Assembly: GCF_022968795.1 (NCBI RefSeq)
Contig: NZ_JALJRB010000017.1
Span: 47,168 to 111,167 of the forward strand
Direction of reading: 5' to 3'
Length of the DNA: 64,000 nt
Source of the DNA: Desulfatitalea alkaliphila
Lineage (GTDB): Bacteria; Desulfobacterota; Desulfobacteria; Desulfobacterales; Desulfosarcinaceae
The translations under genes were made by a program, and so were the position numbers. Shown here piece by piece: positions 18,280 to 27,494 of the stretch (position 1 is its first letter; each line of letters begins with the position of its first letter). The notes beneath the pieces are model-generated. The model was not told where the DNA came from, made no database searches, and was given only the letters and a program-made list of their open reading frames with translations.

Positions 18280-19896
18280 TCAGGACCGGTCGGCGCGAAG
18301 GGCCGCAACCGGATCGAGCGCGGCCACGCGGTGGCGCATCTCCCCGGCGCGCGATTTGTGTTCATTGCCGCTTTGAGCGTCGAAGGCCTGCCCGGCCAGC
18401 GACAGCACCTCCACCGCCAACGCCGGCTCCCAACGCGCCAAATCAAAACGCTGCATTTCGGTAAGCGTGTACTCCACGTGCGGCACTGCCGCCGGCGCCT
18501 TGCGATGTTCCAACAACAACCGGATGATGGCCAAGCGCCAGCGCAATGCGTTGCGGCGGCCCGGGCTTTGCTGCATTTTCTGCTGCAGCAGGCCGACGGC
18601 TTCGACCAGCTGCTTCTTGCGAGCCATGGACCGGGCAGCGTCCACCGTCTCGGCCAACGGGTCGTCCGCCGTGGCCGGTCCGGCGGTCCCCCCCTGGCCC
18701 GCGGGTTGTGCGTCGCATCCGATTTGAGCAAGCCATTGGCGCGTCGGGTCATCCGCAAAAGGCATACCATCGGAAAAGCACAATGCCGCCAGGGTCGGCA
18801 ATCGACGCAAAAGCGCCGCGGTTTCGTGGCAAACGGCGTCATGGGCCGCCTGATGTGCATTTCCCAGATCTTGCAGCGTTTCCGCCGTGTAGCGGTGGAG
18901 GTCCAGCCAGAAGATGTGCTGGGACACCTTTTGTTCCAATTGGGGCAGCAGTGCCGCGGCATTACCCGCACTGCGCAGCTCTTCCAACTGTTGCAGGACT
19001 TGGGGCGCCGGCGGTGCAATGGCGGTGTTGCCGTCCTTGTTGACCGGCGGTGCCGCCATCACCCTCGCCCAGCCCGCAATGCGGCGGTAACGGTAGGCCA
19101 ATGGGTCGGCGGTGTCATGCTCGAGCAGCGCCAGGCTGATCCGCCGCAAGCGCTGCATGACGCCATCGGCGGCTTTGCGCGCCTCGGCGCTGCTGGAAAG
19201 GTTTTCGGAGGCTCCTTCCTCGGTCTTGGTTGGTGCGGTGGCCCTCGGCGCGGGGATCGGCGGTGTCGCGGCGGCCGTTGCCGGCGGATCCTGAGATTGT
19301 GCCGGGATTGCCGGGGTTTCGGCGGCGGCCGGCGGCGGTGTCGCGGCTTCCTGCACGTCGCTGATCGGGAACGTCTCGATCCGACGTTGCAGTTGGCGCA
19401 ATATGGGCGCGTCGGGCATTTTGTCGGCCAACAGGCTGTCGATGGCGTGGAGGTTTTCCAACATTCGGGCCGGCATCTCCGCCGGCAACGGAGCGGGCGC
19501 AGGCAACCGCGAAAGGGCGTTTTCCGTTTTTTCAAGCCACCAGTCGATGGCGCCCGCGCGGCCACGCATCCGTTTTTTGGGGGGGTGGAGGGTGTCCCAA
19601 AAGTTTTCCAGCAGCGCCTTGAGCAGGGCCAGCCCTTGATCCAACCCTTCGCACTGACGGGTCGTCACCAGGGCGACACAAAGGTAAACGGCCGCATTGA
19701 GATCCTTGGCTTTGGATTGAAGGATCGCAGTGGCCAGGTCGATGACCCGGGACCAGTCCACCTGGCCGGAGGCGGTCGGCGATCCCAGCTTGTCGATTTC
19801 CGCCTGCAGCGCCTCGAAATCGGGATCATAACGCACGTCCGCGCCACCGGGGGTTGCTTCGGAGATGGGGGTTGTTCCAATTGCACTCAAATCCAT
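18280..19896 (-). CDS. tssA: T6SS protein TssA
   Basis: 538 residues. The N-terminal ImpA-type domain is clear (DPDFEALQAEIDKLGSP, DWSRVIDLATAILQSKAKDLNAAVYLC, FWDTLHPPKKRMRGRAGAIDWWLEK). TssA proteins prime or cap sheath polymerisation at the baseplate or distal end. An Ala/Pro/Thr-rich linker (about 185-230) separates this from a C-terminal helical half with a VasJ-like character (LDLHRYTAETLQDLG, GMPFADDPTRQWL). tagF lies three bases upstream; tssB starts 75 bases downstream. The long form with a distinct C-terminal domain fits the long TssA class. Confidence 0.9.
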   Translation of the reverse strand: MDLSAIGTTPISEATPGGADVRYDPDFEALQAEIDKLGSPTASGQVDWSRVIDLATAILQSKAKDLNAAVYLCVALVTTRQCEGLDQGLALLKALLENFWDTLHPPKKRMRGRAGAIDWWLEKTENALSRLPAPAPLPAEMPARMLENLHAIDSLLADKMPDAPILRQLQRRIETFPISDVQEAATPPPAAAETPAIPAQSQDPPATAAATPPIPAPRATAPTKTEEGASENLSSSAEARKAADGVMQRLRRISLALLEHDTADPLAYRYRRIAGWARVMAAPPVNKDGNTAIAPPAPQVLQQLEELRSAGNAAALLPQLEQKVSQHIFWLDLHRYTAETLQDLGNAHQAAHDAVCHETAALLRRLPTLAALCFSDGMPFADDPTRQWLAQIGCDAQPAGQGGTAGPATADDPLAETVDAARSMARKKQLVEAVGLLQQKMQQSPGRRNALRWRLAIIRLLLEHRKAPAAVPHVEYTLTEMQRFDLARWEPALAVEVLSLAGQAFDAQSGNEHKSRAGEMRHRVAALDPVAALRADRS

Positions 19897-19899
19897 GAA

Positions 19900-20649
19900 T
19901 CAGCTTTCCTTCGTGTCTGCGTGCATGCGCCACAAGCGTATGAAGTCGGCGGTGGCCAACGCATGTCGGAAAATCACCAGGTGCGCCCGCTCCAAGGGCC
20001 CGCCGATAAAAACCGCCCGCGGCACCTCGGGGCAACACCGGTCCAACTGCGTGTGCCAGGCAACGACTTTTGCGAGCGGGTCGACGGCCAGGTCGTCGTC
20101 CAGGGCGATGAAGGCGCGACCATCGCTTTGCAGGGCGTTTTGGCAATCGGCCAAGCGTTCGGCGGCGATGGGGGCGCTCGGCGGCGCTGCGACGGTGTTT
20201 TCATCGGCGGCCGGCCTGCCCAAGCGCGCCACCGCGTCGCCGAAGTCTCTCAGGTTGTCGAACCGTCGTGCGGCGGTCTGTTCCACCTCTTCCCACAAAG
20301 GGTCGAGTTGCACCGCCAGAAGGGGCCATCGCCTCTGCCAATGGGCCAAGGGGCCGCTTCCCGCTATCATCAAGGGGTGGGGGCGCCCCAGGCGATCACT
20401 GCTGTCTTTGACCACGCCGCAGATCAAATGGTCCGCCTGCCCGCCTTGCAGCCAAAAGCGCCACAAGTGGTAACGGGAAACCATGGACTGCGGCCTTCCG
20501 GCCAGCGCGTCATAACCTTTGGTCATCCAATCGGCCACGACTTCCAATATCGGCGTCCCGCCGCGCAGGTGAATGAAATCCGGCGCTACAGGATGCTTGC
20601 CGGCGGCATGCCATTGCCAGCTGCGGCGGGTTCGGTTCAGTCCCAACAT
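19900..20649 (-). CDS. tagF: T6SS-associated protein TagF
   Basis: 249 residues. The N-terminal half resembles the TagF (ImpM) domain: a KHPVAPDFIHLRGG segment and a WMTKGYDAL helix occupy the places of the usual GKLPxxGDF and WLQ motifs, followed by WRFWLQGG and PHPLMIAGSG. In other bacteria TagF is a post-translational inhibitor of T6SS that acts through the FHA protein; that fits a cluster rich in FHA proteins. The ATG at 20649 lies inside the end of tssM (13-base overlap), so the two are probably coupled. The C-terminal 100 residues have no recognised domain. Confidence 0.8.
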   Translation of the reverse strand: MLGLNRTRRSWQWHAAGKHPVAPDFIHLRGGTPILEVVADWMTKGYDALAGRPQSMVSRYHLWRFWLQGGQADHLICGVVKDSSDRLGRPHPLMIAGSGPLAHWQRRWPLLAVQLDPLWEEVEQTAARRFDNLRDFGDAVARLGRPAADENTVAAPPSAPIAAERLADCQNALQSDGRAFIALDDDLAVDPLAKVVAWHTQLDRCCPEVPRAVFIGGPLERAHLVIFRHALATADFIRLWRMHADTKES

Positions 20650-23600
20650 GTGGCGATTCGTCCGGGAGGCCGGCCCGGGGCACCGGCCAGCAATTGGATC
20701 ACGGGACCGTGTCCTTGGAGCTGATAGCGCACCCGGATGAACTCGATGCCCGATCTTTTCAAGCTCGCCTCGTGTTCGGGAAACGCATTGGCTTGAAAGG
20801 TGCGTTGCCCGGTTTTGAAATCGTTCAGGAATTGGGCGAAGGCGTAACGGCCGGTGTATGTTTTGACCAGTGTCGTGTCCCCCACGAAAATGCGCAACCG
20901 CACTTCGCCGCAATCCCCAGCGGACCAGTTGAACTGCTTGGCGACGGGAAAGTTGAGGTTTTCCATGCGCGTCGTGCCCGCGGCGCACTGCATCTCCAGG
21001 ACCGTCGCGTGGGGTTGCACCCGGGCCTCGGGGTTGGTGCCCGTGGGCAATCCTTTGATTTGGACCGTGTACTGGCTGCGCACCGGTCGGGCCGCTTGCG
21101 CGCCCTTGCTCAGATAGGCAAGAAATGCCGGCTCGAAGGCGAGTTCCATGTCCAAGGCGCGGGTGGCGTGATACCCCTTTGCCAGGCTACGGGTGATGAA
21201 AGGCGCCGCCGGTTGACTGAGAAAGCGGGTGGCCAAGCCATCGGGGCCCATCAACACCTGCCCCGGGTCGCGGTCGGCGCTGACATCCTGCAGCTCGAGC
21301 AACACCTGGTTTTCCCACAATGTTTGCAACCGACAGGCCGCCTCTTGGGTCACATAACGCTGCATGAAAAGGATGTTACCTGCCAACAGATGCCAAAAAG
21401 GGGCTTCGTTCCGGTCATCCTGCTCGGCCATGATGATTTTCAGATTCGACAGGGCGCGGTGGGCCGTCAAGAAAGGCACATCACCCGTTGCGGGGTCCTG
21501 CTGGAAGAGGGCCGTTGCCATGTCGAAGGCCACGTTGCGTGAATCGGCGGCCTGCACCATTGCCTCCAGGGCCTTCTGATACTCCAGGTAAACCTGAGCG
21601 GCCTGCAGTTGGGCTTCGGCTTCCATCGGTGCGCGGACACGCACCCCCAACGCGCGTTCCGCTTTTCTCATCCGGGAGGTGACTTGGCGCGTCGCTTTGC
21701 GAAACAGTCCCGATTGTTGCGGGTCCACGACATCGCCTTTTTGCGACTCTTTGACGACCTCCTGCCAGTCGAAGGCCAGGCCGGCCCAGGCGGGGATGGC
21801 CGTTTCCTGTTCATAAACCTGGAACGCTTCGCTGATGCGCTGAATCAGGGCATAGTAGGGCCCTTGCCGGGTGGGAAGTCGCCGGGCCACATCCTGCCAG
21901 CGGCGCTTCTCTTGGATGAGATCGGGGGCGCCGCTGAAGTCCTTGACGAAACTTTCCCAGGCGGCGAAGTATTGATTGCGGTACCATTCGGCGAAGTTCT
22001 GCTTGGGCGCGGCCAACAGCAACGGCTCCAACAATGCGGATTCGATTTCGTCGATGGCCGTCTCGATCCGGTTCTTGCCGATCGGGGTATAGGCCGCCGA
22101 AATGGTGGCCGGCGCCGGTGCGTCCTTGGCAAGCGGACCCCAGAAGTCCGCCATGCCGATCGGCGATGCATCGGGATCGTCGGCGGCCCATACGACCAGC
22201 CAGTTGAGATCGGCCTCCGGTTGGCTGAGCAGGTGCTTCAACCAGGTGTGCAGCCGGCGCATTTCATCATTGAGCCGATCTTTGTCCTGTGTCCAGTTCA
22301 AGCTGTACAAGTACTGGGTGCCGATCCGCGTCTGGATTTCGGTGATGGCTTCGGCATCCTGCAGCAGTGCCGGACCATATCGCGGTTGGGGCAAGCCGGC
22401 CAATTGCGCCGGCTCGGCCCCGTCCAGGCAGGCTTTGATCAGGTTGATGCGCCGGGCAAGGTGCATCACATGGGTACCGAGATCCAACGCCGCCGTCTGC
22501 GGCCCGAAGTGGGTCATGCGATCGGCCATCCGTTGATCGAAAGGCCCCAGGAATTCCTTGTGAAACAAATCGACAAACCGCTGCTTGAGGGCGCCTTCGA
22601 CCTTGAGGCTCTCCGTCATTCCCAACCGGGGGATCCACCAGTTGCGGTTGCCGCTTTCCACCTCCTGCACGGCATCGCGGAAGCGATCCAAGGTGATGGT
22701 GTCGGCGAGAATACGCCCCTGCATTGCGGCCGGACGGTCGAATTCCCGCCGGACATCGGCCAGGGTGTTGAGGTTTTTGACAAAGGCGTAGCTCAACAAC
22801 CCGCAGGCCGCTACCGCCACCGCCACCCAGGCCGCCAGTCCCAGGTGCCGGGTCAACATGCGCCACTGCAGCAAATGTTGGGTGGGTCGGAACAGGTGCC
22901 GGTCCGTGGGCAGGATTTTGGCGAAAAAGTCGTGCAGAAAGAGCCCCTTGTTGGTGCCGGGCAGCACGTCACGGGTGTGAATCAGGCCCAAGGCCTCCAG
23001 AAAATGGGAGAAGGGCGTGCCTTCCTGCCGGCCGGAGCTGAAAAAGATCCCTCGCAGCAGCGGGGTTTCCTGGTAGGGGTTTTGCTGAAAGGCGCCCTGC
23101 ACGAAGGCGGTCAAGGGGAGGCGCAGCTTGTCGAGCTCTTCCGGAAAAAGCAACAGGTCCGCGCTCGGCGACCCCTTGGGGGTTTTGTGCAGCATCAACA
23201 GCCGCAATTGACGGAGGCGTTCACCCACCCGACGGAAGGTCGTATCCGTCAGGGCGGCGGCATCCGTTTCCAGGGATTGGTTGATGTGGCCCATGGCCTG
23301 CTGCAGCGCCGGCTCGGGCAACTGGTCGCAAAAAGTGGTCGCTCCCTGCACCAGGTCGCACTTGGTGACCAGGATGTAGACCGGCGAACGGGCGCCCAGC
23401 ACCCGGGTCAGCTCTTCAATGCGTTGCCGGATGACGCGGCCCTCCGCCGTCAGCGCGTCCGTGTCGGCCCGGGCCAGGCGGTCCGCCGCCACGGTCACCA
23501 CCAGACCGTTGAGGGGTTCTTTTTTGCGAAATTTGGCCAGGAGGGTTAAAAAGGTCTGCCACTCCTCCTTGTCCTGATCCTCGTCGACAGGCATTGCATA

Positions 23601-24131
23601 GCGGCCGGCGGTATCGATCAGGACGGCCTGTTCGGAAAACCACCAGTCGCAATTACGGGTACCGGAAATGCCCGAAGTGCGACTCATTTCGGCGAAGGGG
23701 GATGAAAGGCGGGCGCTTTGGATGGCCGTGGTTTTGCCGGATCCGCTTTCGCCGATGACCATGTACCAGGGCAGCACATAGAGCGGATTGCCGTGCTTGC
23801 GCAAATGAGAGTGCCGCAAGGCGTTGATGGCTTCCTTCCAACGGGCTTGCAGTTCGCGCGCCTGCTGTTGCTCCGCCGGCGCCATGTTGGCTTGCCGCGC
23901 ATCGTCCCGGGCGATGATTTGGTGCACGAAGCGCTGCTCCCGTCGCCGCAGCCAGATTTTGCGCAGCAAGACCGCCGCCAGCAGCAGGCCCGCCATCCCC
24001 AGGGCCACAAACAGGCTCACCCACCAGGGCCAACCGACCCAGAGCACCAGGGCGAGGATCAGCAGCAGCGCCAGTACCGCCAAGGTGAATACCAGAAAAA
24101 TTTTGATCAGCCATCCCGCAATGGATTTCAT
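20637..24131 (-). CDS. tssM: T6SS inner-membrane protein TssM (IcmF)
   Basis: 1164 residues; the large inner-membrane component that forms the membrane complex with TssL and TssJ. Two N-terminal transmembrane segments (about residues 11-32 and 36-57) are followed by a cytoplasmic NTPase domain with Walker A GESGSGKTT at 127-135 and the DTAGRY motif. A third membrane segment lies near residue 430 (HLGLAAWVAVAVAACGLLSYAFV), followed by a large periplasmic region. Its length is at the usual family size. It starts four bases after tssL and overlaps tagF at its end. Confidence 0.96.
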   Translation of the reverse strand: MKSIAGWLIKIFLVFTLAVLALLLILALVLWVGWPWWVSLFVALGMAGLLLAAVLLRKIWLRRREQRFVHQIIARDDARQANMAPAEQQQARELQARWKEAINALRHSHLRKHGNPLYVLPWYMVIGESGSGKTTAIQSARLSSPFAEMSRTSGISGTRNCDWWFSEQAVLIDTAGRYAMPVDEDQDKEEWQTFLTLLAKFRKKEPLNGLVVTVAADRLARADTDALTAEGRVIRQRIEELTRVLGARSPVYILVTKCDLVQGATTFCDQLPEPALQQAMGHINQSLETDAAALTDTTFRRVGERLRQLRLLMLHKTPKGSPSADLLLFPEELDKLRLPLTAFVQGAFQQNPYQETPLLRGIFFSSGRQEGTPFSHFLEALGLIHTRDVLPGTNKGLFLHDFFAKILPTDRHLFRPTQHLLQWRMLTRHLGLAAWVAVAVAACGLLSYAFVKNLNTLADVRREFDRPAAMQGRILADTITLDRFRDAVQEVESGNRNWWIPRLGMTESLKVEGALKQRFVDLFHKEFLGPFDQRMADRMTHFGPQTAALDLGTHVMHLARRINLIKACLDGAEPAQLAGLPQPRYGPALLQDAEAITEIQTRIGTQYLYSLNWTQDKDRLNDEMRRLHTWLKHLLSQPEADLNWLVVWAADDPDASPIGMADFWGPLAKDAPAPATISAAYTPIGKNRIETAIDEIESALLEPLLLAAPKQNFAEWYRNQYFAAWESFVKDFSGAPDLIQEKRRWQDVARRLPTRQGPYYALIQRISEAFQVYEQETAIPAWAGLAFDWQEVVKESQKGDVVDPQQSGLFRKATRQVTSRMRKAERALGVRVRAPMEAEAQLQAAQVYLEYQKALEAMVQAADSRNVAFDMATALFQQDPATGDVPFLTAHRALSNLKIIMAEQDDRNEAPFWHLLAGNILFMQRYVTQEAACRLQTLWENQVLLELQDVSADRDPGQVLMGPDGLATRFLSQPAAPFITRSLAKGYHATRALDMELAFEPAFLAYLSKGAQAARPVRSQYTVQIKGLPTGTNPEARVQPHATVLEMQCAAGTTRMENLNFPVAKQFNWSAGDCGEVRLRIFVGDTTLVKTYTGRYAFAQFLNDFKTGQRTFQANAFPEHEASLKRSGIEFIRVRYQLQGHGPVIQLLAGAPGRPPGRIATCWD

Positions 24132-24134
24132 CTA

Positions 24135-24812
24135 CTACACCGTACCCATGAGATTGTTGCCGATGTTATTAAGAATGAAACTGTAGATGAGGTACAAAAC
24201 GCCGAACAGCACCAGCGGCGCCGCCGCGCAGATCATGGCGAATGCGGGCCAGCGCCTTTTCTCTTGCAATGATGGCACGCCGTCGCCCTCATCGCGAGAG
24301 TAGGCATCGGGAAAAAGGGTTTGATCCTTCCAGTCCGGAATGCCCACGGCGCGACCGGTCAGCAGTTTGAGGTTCGAGGTGCGCAGCTGTTCCAACATGA
24401 AATCGTCGCCTTCATTGCAATATTGGCCACTGAAGCCCAGTGCCAGGCAAAGGTAGTAGACTTCGCGCACCTGCTGCTGATGGGGGCCGATGCCATTGAG
24501 GCGTTCGAAAAAGAGCTCCCCTGCATCGGCGGTTTGAAAGTGCACCCGCTGCAGTTGCTCGCGTTGCCACTGCTGCCGGCCTTCCCATGAAGATGCGAGC
24601 AGGGTTTCATCCACCCAGGCGAAGACGGCGAAACGCGCCAGGTCGCGATCCTCCTGCGAAAAGTCGCCTTGCGCCAAACAGGTTTCGCTTTGGTCGATCA
24701 GCCGCTGCATGGTGTTGCGGACCTGTTCGTAGGCAAGGGATGATGCCCCGTCGCCGCGAGCCACGGCCAAGGTGTAGGCGATGATTTCAACGAAGCATGC
24801 GGACAAGTCCAT
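24135..24812 (-). CDS. tssL: T6SS inner-membrane protein TssL (DotU)
   Basis: 225 residues; cytoplasmic helical DotU/IcmH domain with a single C-terminal membrane anchor at about 195-217 (FAMICAAAPLVLFGVLYLIY). Family features are FARFAVFAWVDETLL-like RFAVFAWVDETLLAS, FFERLNGI and YYLCLALGFSGQY. There is no C-terminal peptidoglycan-binding OmpA domain, so anchoring to the wall must come from another protein or be absent. AAGGAG lies eight bases upstream of the ATG. tssK is immediately upstream. Confidence 0.95.
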   Translation of the reverse strand: MDLSACFVEIIAYTLAVARGDGASSLAYEQVRNTMQRLIDQSETCLAQGDFSQEDRDLARFAVFAWVDETLLASSWEGRQQWQREQLQRVHFQTADAGELFFERLNGIGPHQQQVREVYYLCLALGFSGQYCNEGDDFMLEQLRTSNLKLLTGRAVGIPDWKDQTLFPDAYSRDEGDGVPSLQEKRRWPAFAMICAAAPLVLFGVLYLIYSFILNNIGNNLMGTV

Positions 24813-24816
24813 GGGG

Positions 24817-26205
24817 CTAACTCCTTCTTACGGCCATCAGTTCGATACTCAAATCCTCCGGCGCTGCGTCCCAGTAAAGGGCCAGGTTTTTCACCTTTTG
24901 CACCTGCGGCCATTGATCGTCGTGGTGGTCGATCTGAAAATAGAGCGCCCGGCTGCGGCGGGGCAGTTCCGAAGGCGGCGTCGCCAGGTGGGTCAAACCG
25001 ATGCCCGACAAGGAACGGGCGATCAGAATGGGCAACGACTCCCGGCAGCCCAGTTTGGCGATGCCCGTAAGGGCGGGTAGTACGCCTTTGGGGTCGGCCT
25101 CGGTCTCCACCACAAGGTAGAAACGGTTGCGCCCTTCGAAAATGTTGGCCGGCAGTTCGGTGCCGAAATAGGTGCCGTCGAACCGCATGGGCAGCACAAA
25201 TTCAGGCCCGGCAGTGATTTGGTCGAGCAGGAGGGTGATCAATGACAGGGCGGCCGCAAAGCAGGGCCCGAGTTGTTGATGATCGTAGCCGGGCAGCATC
25301 TGCTCGCCCGCGTTCGATTGGCCGGTGTACGAGATGTCCGCGGTGAAGGTGGAAAGCTCGCCCACCAGTTGGCGCAGCAGCCCGTAGATTTGCCATGGGT
25401 GACCGTGCCGTGCGGCGGTGCAGTGTTCCAGCAGGGCGGCATAACGGTTCAGGGAACGCAAGGCCAGCAGGTACACCATGTCGCGGGCGCCGAATTCGGC
25501 GGAGTGGAGCCCGCGATCCCGCTTGTACGCTTCCAGTTGGCGTGCCCGTGCACCGATTTGGTCCCGTATTTCGGTGATGGTGTTGTATAGGTTTTTGTCG
25601 GCGTCGATGGATAGACAGGGCGGCAGATAGGCATCGGACAAGCGCACCCGGTCCTGGTCGCGCTCCAAGCGACCGATGGGAATCAAATCGTAATCCCCCA
25701 ACCGATCCTTTTCCGTTTCCCAGAACACCTTCAGCACGCAGGTGAGCCGCTGGACTTCGGCCGCCGGTCCGTCCCGGTGCAGATCGGGCACGGCATCCGC
25801 CGCGGCAGGGGTCGCCCAGCGCGTCAAGACCTCCGTTGCATCCCCGATGTCATTTACGATCGTCACGTTGTTGCCGCCGGGGTTCCATTTGCGCAGACCC
25901 AGGTAGACGCCGAACTGTTGACTGCCGGCTTCCCAGTCGGCCTCGAAGGAGCGGGGCATGACCACGCCGTTGCCGGGAATCTCCACATAGGTCATGTCGG
26001 AAAACAGGAACTTGCCTTCCGTCAGGTGAAAACTGCGGTTGTCCAGGGCGGCGGTTTGTACCCGGTAATGTCCGACGCCCCAAAAATGGGGTTGCAGAAA
26101 TTGTTTGAGCGGCAGGCTCAGGGCTTCCTGGTACCGGCTGCTCAGTTGAAGGTGCTGGGGCTGTAAAAACAACCCTTGATGCCAAAAGAGTGCGCGTTCC
26201 ATCAT
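24817..26205 (-). CDS. tssK: T6SS baseplate adaptor TssK
   Basis: 462 residues; connects the baseplate to the TssJLM membrane complex. The signature start ALFWHQGLFLQPQHLQLSSRYQ is the TssK hallmark. Further family segments are HFWGVGHYRV, FLFSDMTYVEIPGNGVVMPRSF, AEFGARDMVYLLALRSLNRY and HPWQIYGLLRQLVGELSTF. Two adjacent ATG codons could serve as the start. No strong ribosome site is seen, and the gene follows tssJ after 28 bases. Confidence 0.95.
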   Translation of the reverse strand: MMERALFWHQGLFLQPQHLQLSSRYQEALSLPLKQFLQPHFWGVGHYRVQTAALDNRSFHLTEGKFLFSDMTYVEIPGNGVVMPRSFEADWEAGSQQFGVYLGLRKWNPGGNNVTIVNDIGDATEVLTRWATPAAADAVPDLHRDGPAAEVQRLTCVLKVFWETEKDRLGDYDLIPIGRLERDQDRVRLSDAYLPPCLSIDADKNLYNTITEIRDQIGARARQLEAYKRDRGLHSAEFGARDMVYLLALRSLNRYAALLEHCTAARHGHPWQIYGLLRQLVGELSTFTADISYTGQSNAGEQMLPGYDHQQLGPCFAAALSLITLLLDQITAGPEFVLPMRFDGTYFGTELPANIFEGRNRFYLVVETEADPKGVLPALTGIAKLGCRESLPILIARSLSGIGLTHLATPPSELPRRSRALYFQIDHHDDQWPQVQKVKNLALYWDAAPEDLSIELMAVRRS

Positions 26206-26233
26206 GAGGTGTGCTTTCGCTGCCGATGGGTGA

Positions 26234-26755
26234 TCAAGGACCGATTTGCAGCGGTCCCAACTCCAGTTCGAAGGAGAGGCGGCCGGGCCGGCTGACGGTG
26301 GTGCGGCGTACCAGGCCCGAGGTTTCCACCGAAACGGGGATATTGTACAGGCGCGTCACCCTGTCCTGGTGCAAGGTGTAATAACCGGCCACCACCCCCA
26401 CATGCCGAGCGCCCGCCGCGCGATCCATGGCATGGACCGTCTCCTCTCCCGGATGGACAATGAACCGTTTGGCGGTCGCCACGCTGTGGTCGAACAGATC
26501 GCAGGCGAGCAACTTGTAGATCCCCTCCAGGTCCTCGGCCAGCAGGTTGAAGGTGTTGGGGTCCCTCAACTGGTAGGTGCACAGCACCAGCGTGTGGGGT
26601 GCCCCGTCGTCCAGGTTGAGTTGTGGATCGGCCTTGACCCGCATTTCGATGGCCTCTTTTTCATAGCTCCAATCGGGTGCGGGCGGCGGCGGCGAGGCGC
26701 AGGCCGACAGCAAAAGGGTCAGAATGAACAAGACGTGGCAAGCGCGATAGGGCAT
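26234..26755 (-). CDS. tssJ: T6SS outer-membrane lipoprotein TssJ
   Basis: 173 residues with a lipoprotein signal peptide ending LLLSAC, Cys19 being the lipidation site. The mature part is a small beta-sandwich, with the family pattern HTLVLCTYQLRDPNTF in the first strands, and would bind the TssM periplasmic domain. It is preceded by the TagH-C-like gene after 13 bases and followed by tssK, giving the standard tssJ-tssK-tssL-tssM order. Confidence 0.92.
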   Translation of the reverse strand: MPYRACHVLFILTLLLSACASPPPPAPDWSYEKEAIEMRVKADPQLNLDDGAPHTLVLCTYQLRDPNTFNLLAEDLEGIYKLLACDLFDHSVATAKRFIVHPGEETVHAMDRAAGARHVGVVAGYYTLHQDRVTRLYNIPVSVETSGLVRRTTVSRPGRLSFELELGPLQIGP

Positions 26756-26768
26756 GATGACACTCTCC

Positions 26769-27494
26769 TTACTTGCGGGTGATTTCCTGGCATTGTTTTT
26801 CGAATTCCCTCAGGAAGTCTTCCATGAACCGTTCCGAATCGAACCAGCGTTGGATGCGGTCGATCTTTTCTCTCAAGATGTCGTGGTCTTCCGCTTTGCG
26901 CAGCGGGCCGAGTTTCAGACCGCCGCTGCGTTCGGCGGCGACGGTCTCTTGACTCACGGCGTTGAGGACCTGGGCGAACTTGGTCTTAGCGGCGGCCTTG
27001 AACGCTTCGTGGGTCAGCAGGAAGGCGTCGTTGATGCGACGAATGTGGGCTTCAAGGGAAAGCTGCGCATCTTCGCCTTCCATGTGATCACCGATGAAAT
27101 GCCGGATGGTCTGCGATCCGTCGTCCTCGCCGGAGAAAACGGTGTCGATCGAGGCGATCAAACGGTTGAGGGCATCGAAGATGGTGTTCATCGACCGTCC
27201 CAGGCGCTCGAGCATCTGGTCCGCTGAAAGCTCACCGGGTGCGAAGCGGCGTCCGAGCAACAGGCCGCATATCCGGTTCAACACCGCTTCGTCGGTCGCC
27301 ATGTCGTCGCCTTCGTGCCTTGGTTCGAGAATTTGCAAAAGGCTTATCAAGGTTCGGCGGCCCTGCGCAGGGGAGCAGCCGGCCAAGCGCTCCTGCAAGA
27401 GGGCTTCGATGGCCCGGGGGGCATCGGCGGGGTCGCCGGCGTGCAGCGCGCGCAGATCCTCGGCCAGTTGGGAAGCGTTGGCGGTGCCGGTCAT
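26769..27494 (-). CDS. TagH-C-like T6SS regulatory protein without an FHA domain
   Basis: 241 residues, all helical, without signal peptide. The C-terminal half (INDAFLLTHEAFKAAAKTKF, then LGPLRKAEDHDILREKIDRI and FMEDFLREFEKQCQEI) follows the layout of the C-terminal domain of T6SS FHA proteins (TagH/ImpI), in which an early HxxAxxxG-type helix is followed by a kxRKAxLW helix and a terminal F.xEFxxAY helix. The N-terminal FHA domain expected in that family is missing; FHA domains are instead encoded at 35152-36126 and 40927-41643. The gene overlaps the end of the preceding Cys-rich gene by four bases. The assignment rests on pattern, not on a search. Confidence 0.55.
   Translation of the reverse strand: MTGTANASQLAEDLRALHAGDPADAPRAIEALLQERLAGCSPAQGRRTLISLLQILEPRHEGDDMATDEAVLNRICGLLLGRRFAPGELSADQMLERLGRSMNTIFDALNRLIASIDTVFSGEDDGSQTIRHFIGDHMEGEDAQLSLEAHIRRINDAFLLTHEAFKAAAKTKFAQVLNAVSQETVAAERSGGLKLGPLRKAEDHDILREKIDRIQRWFDSERFMEDFLREFEKQCQEITRK

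Noticed and set aside
18208..20724. An 838-codon plus-strand frame opposite tssA and tagF
   Set aside because: Arg/Gly/His-rich antisense shadow of two supported genes; no start signal.
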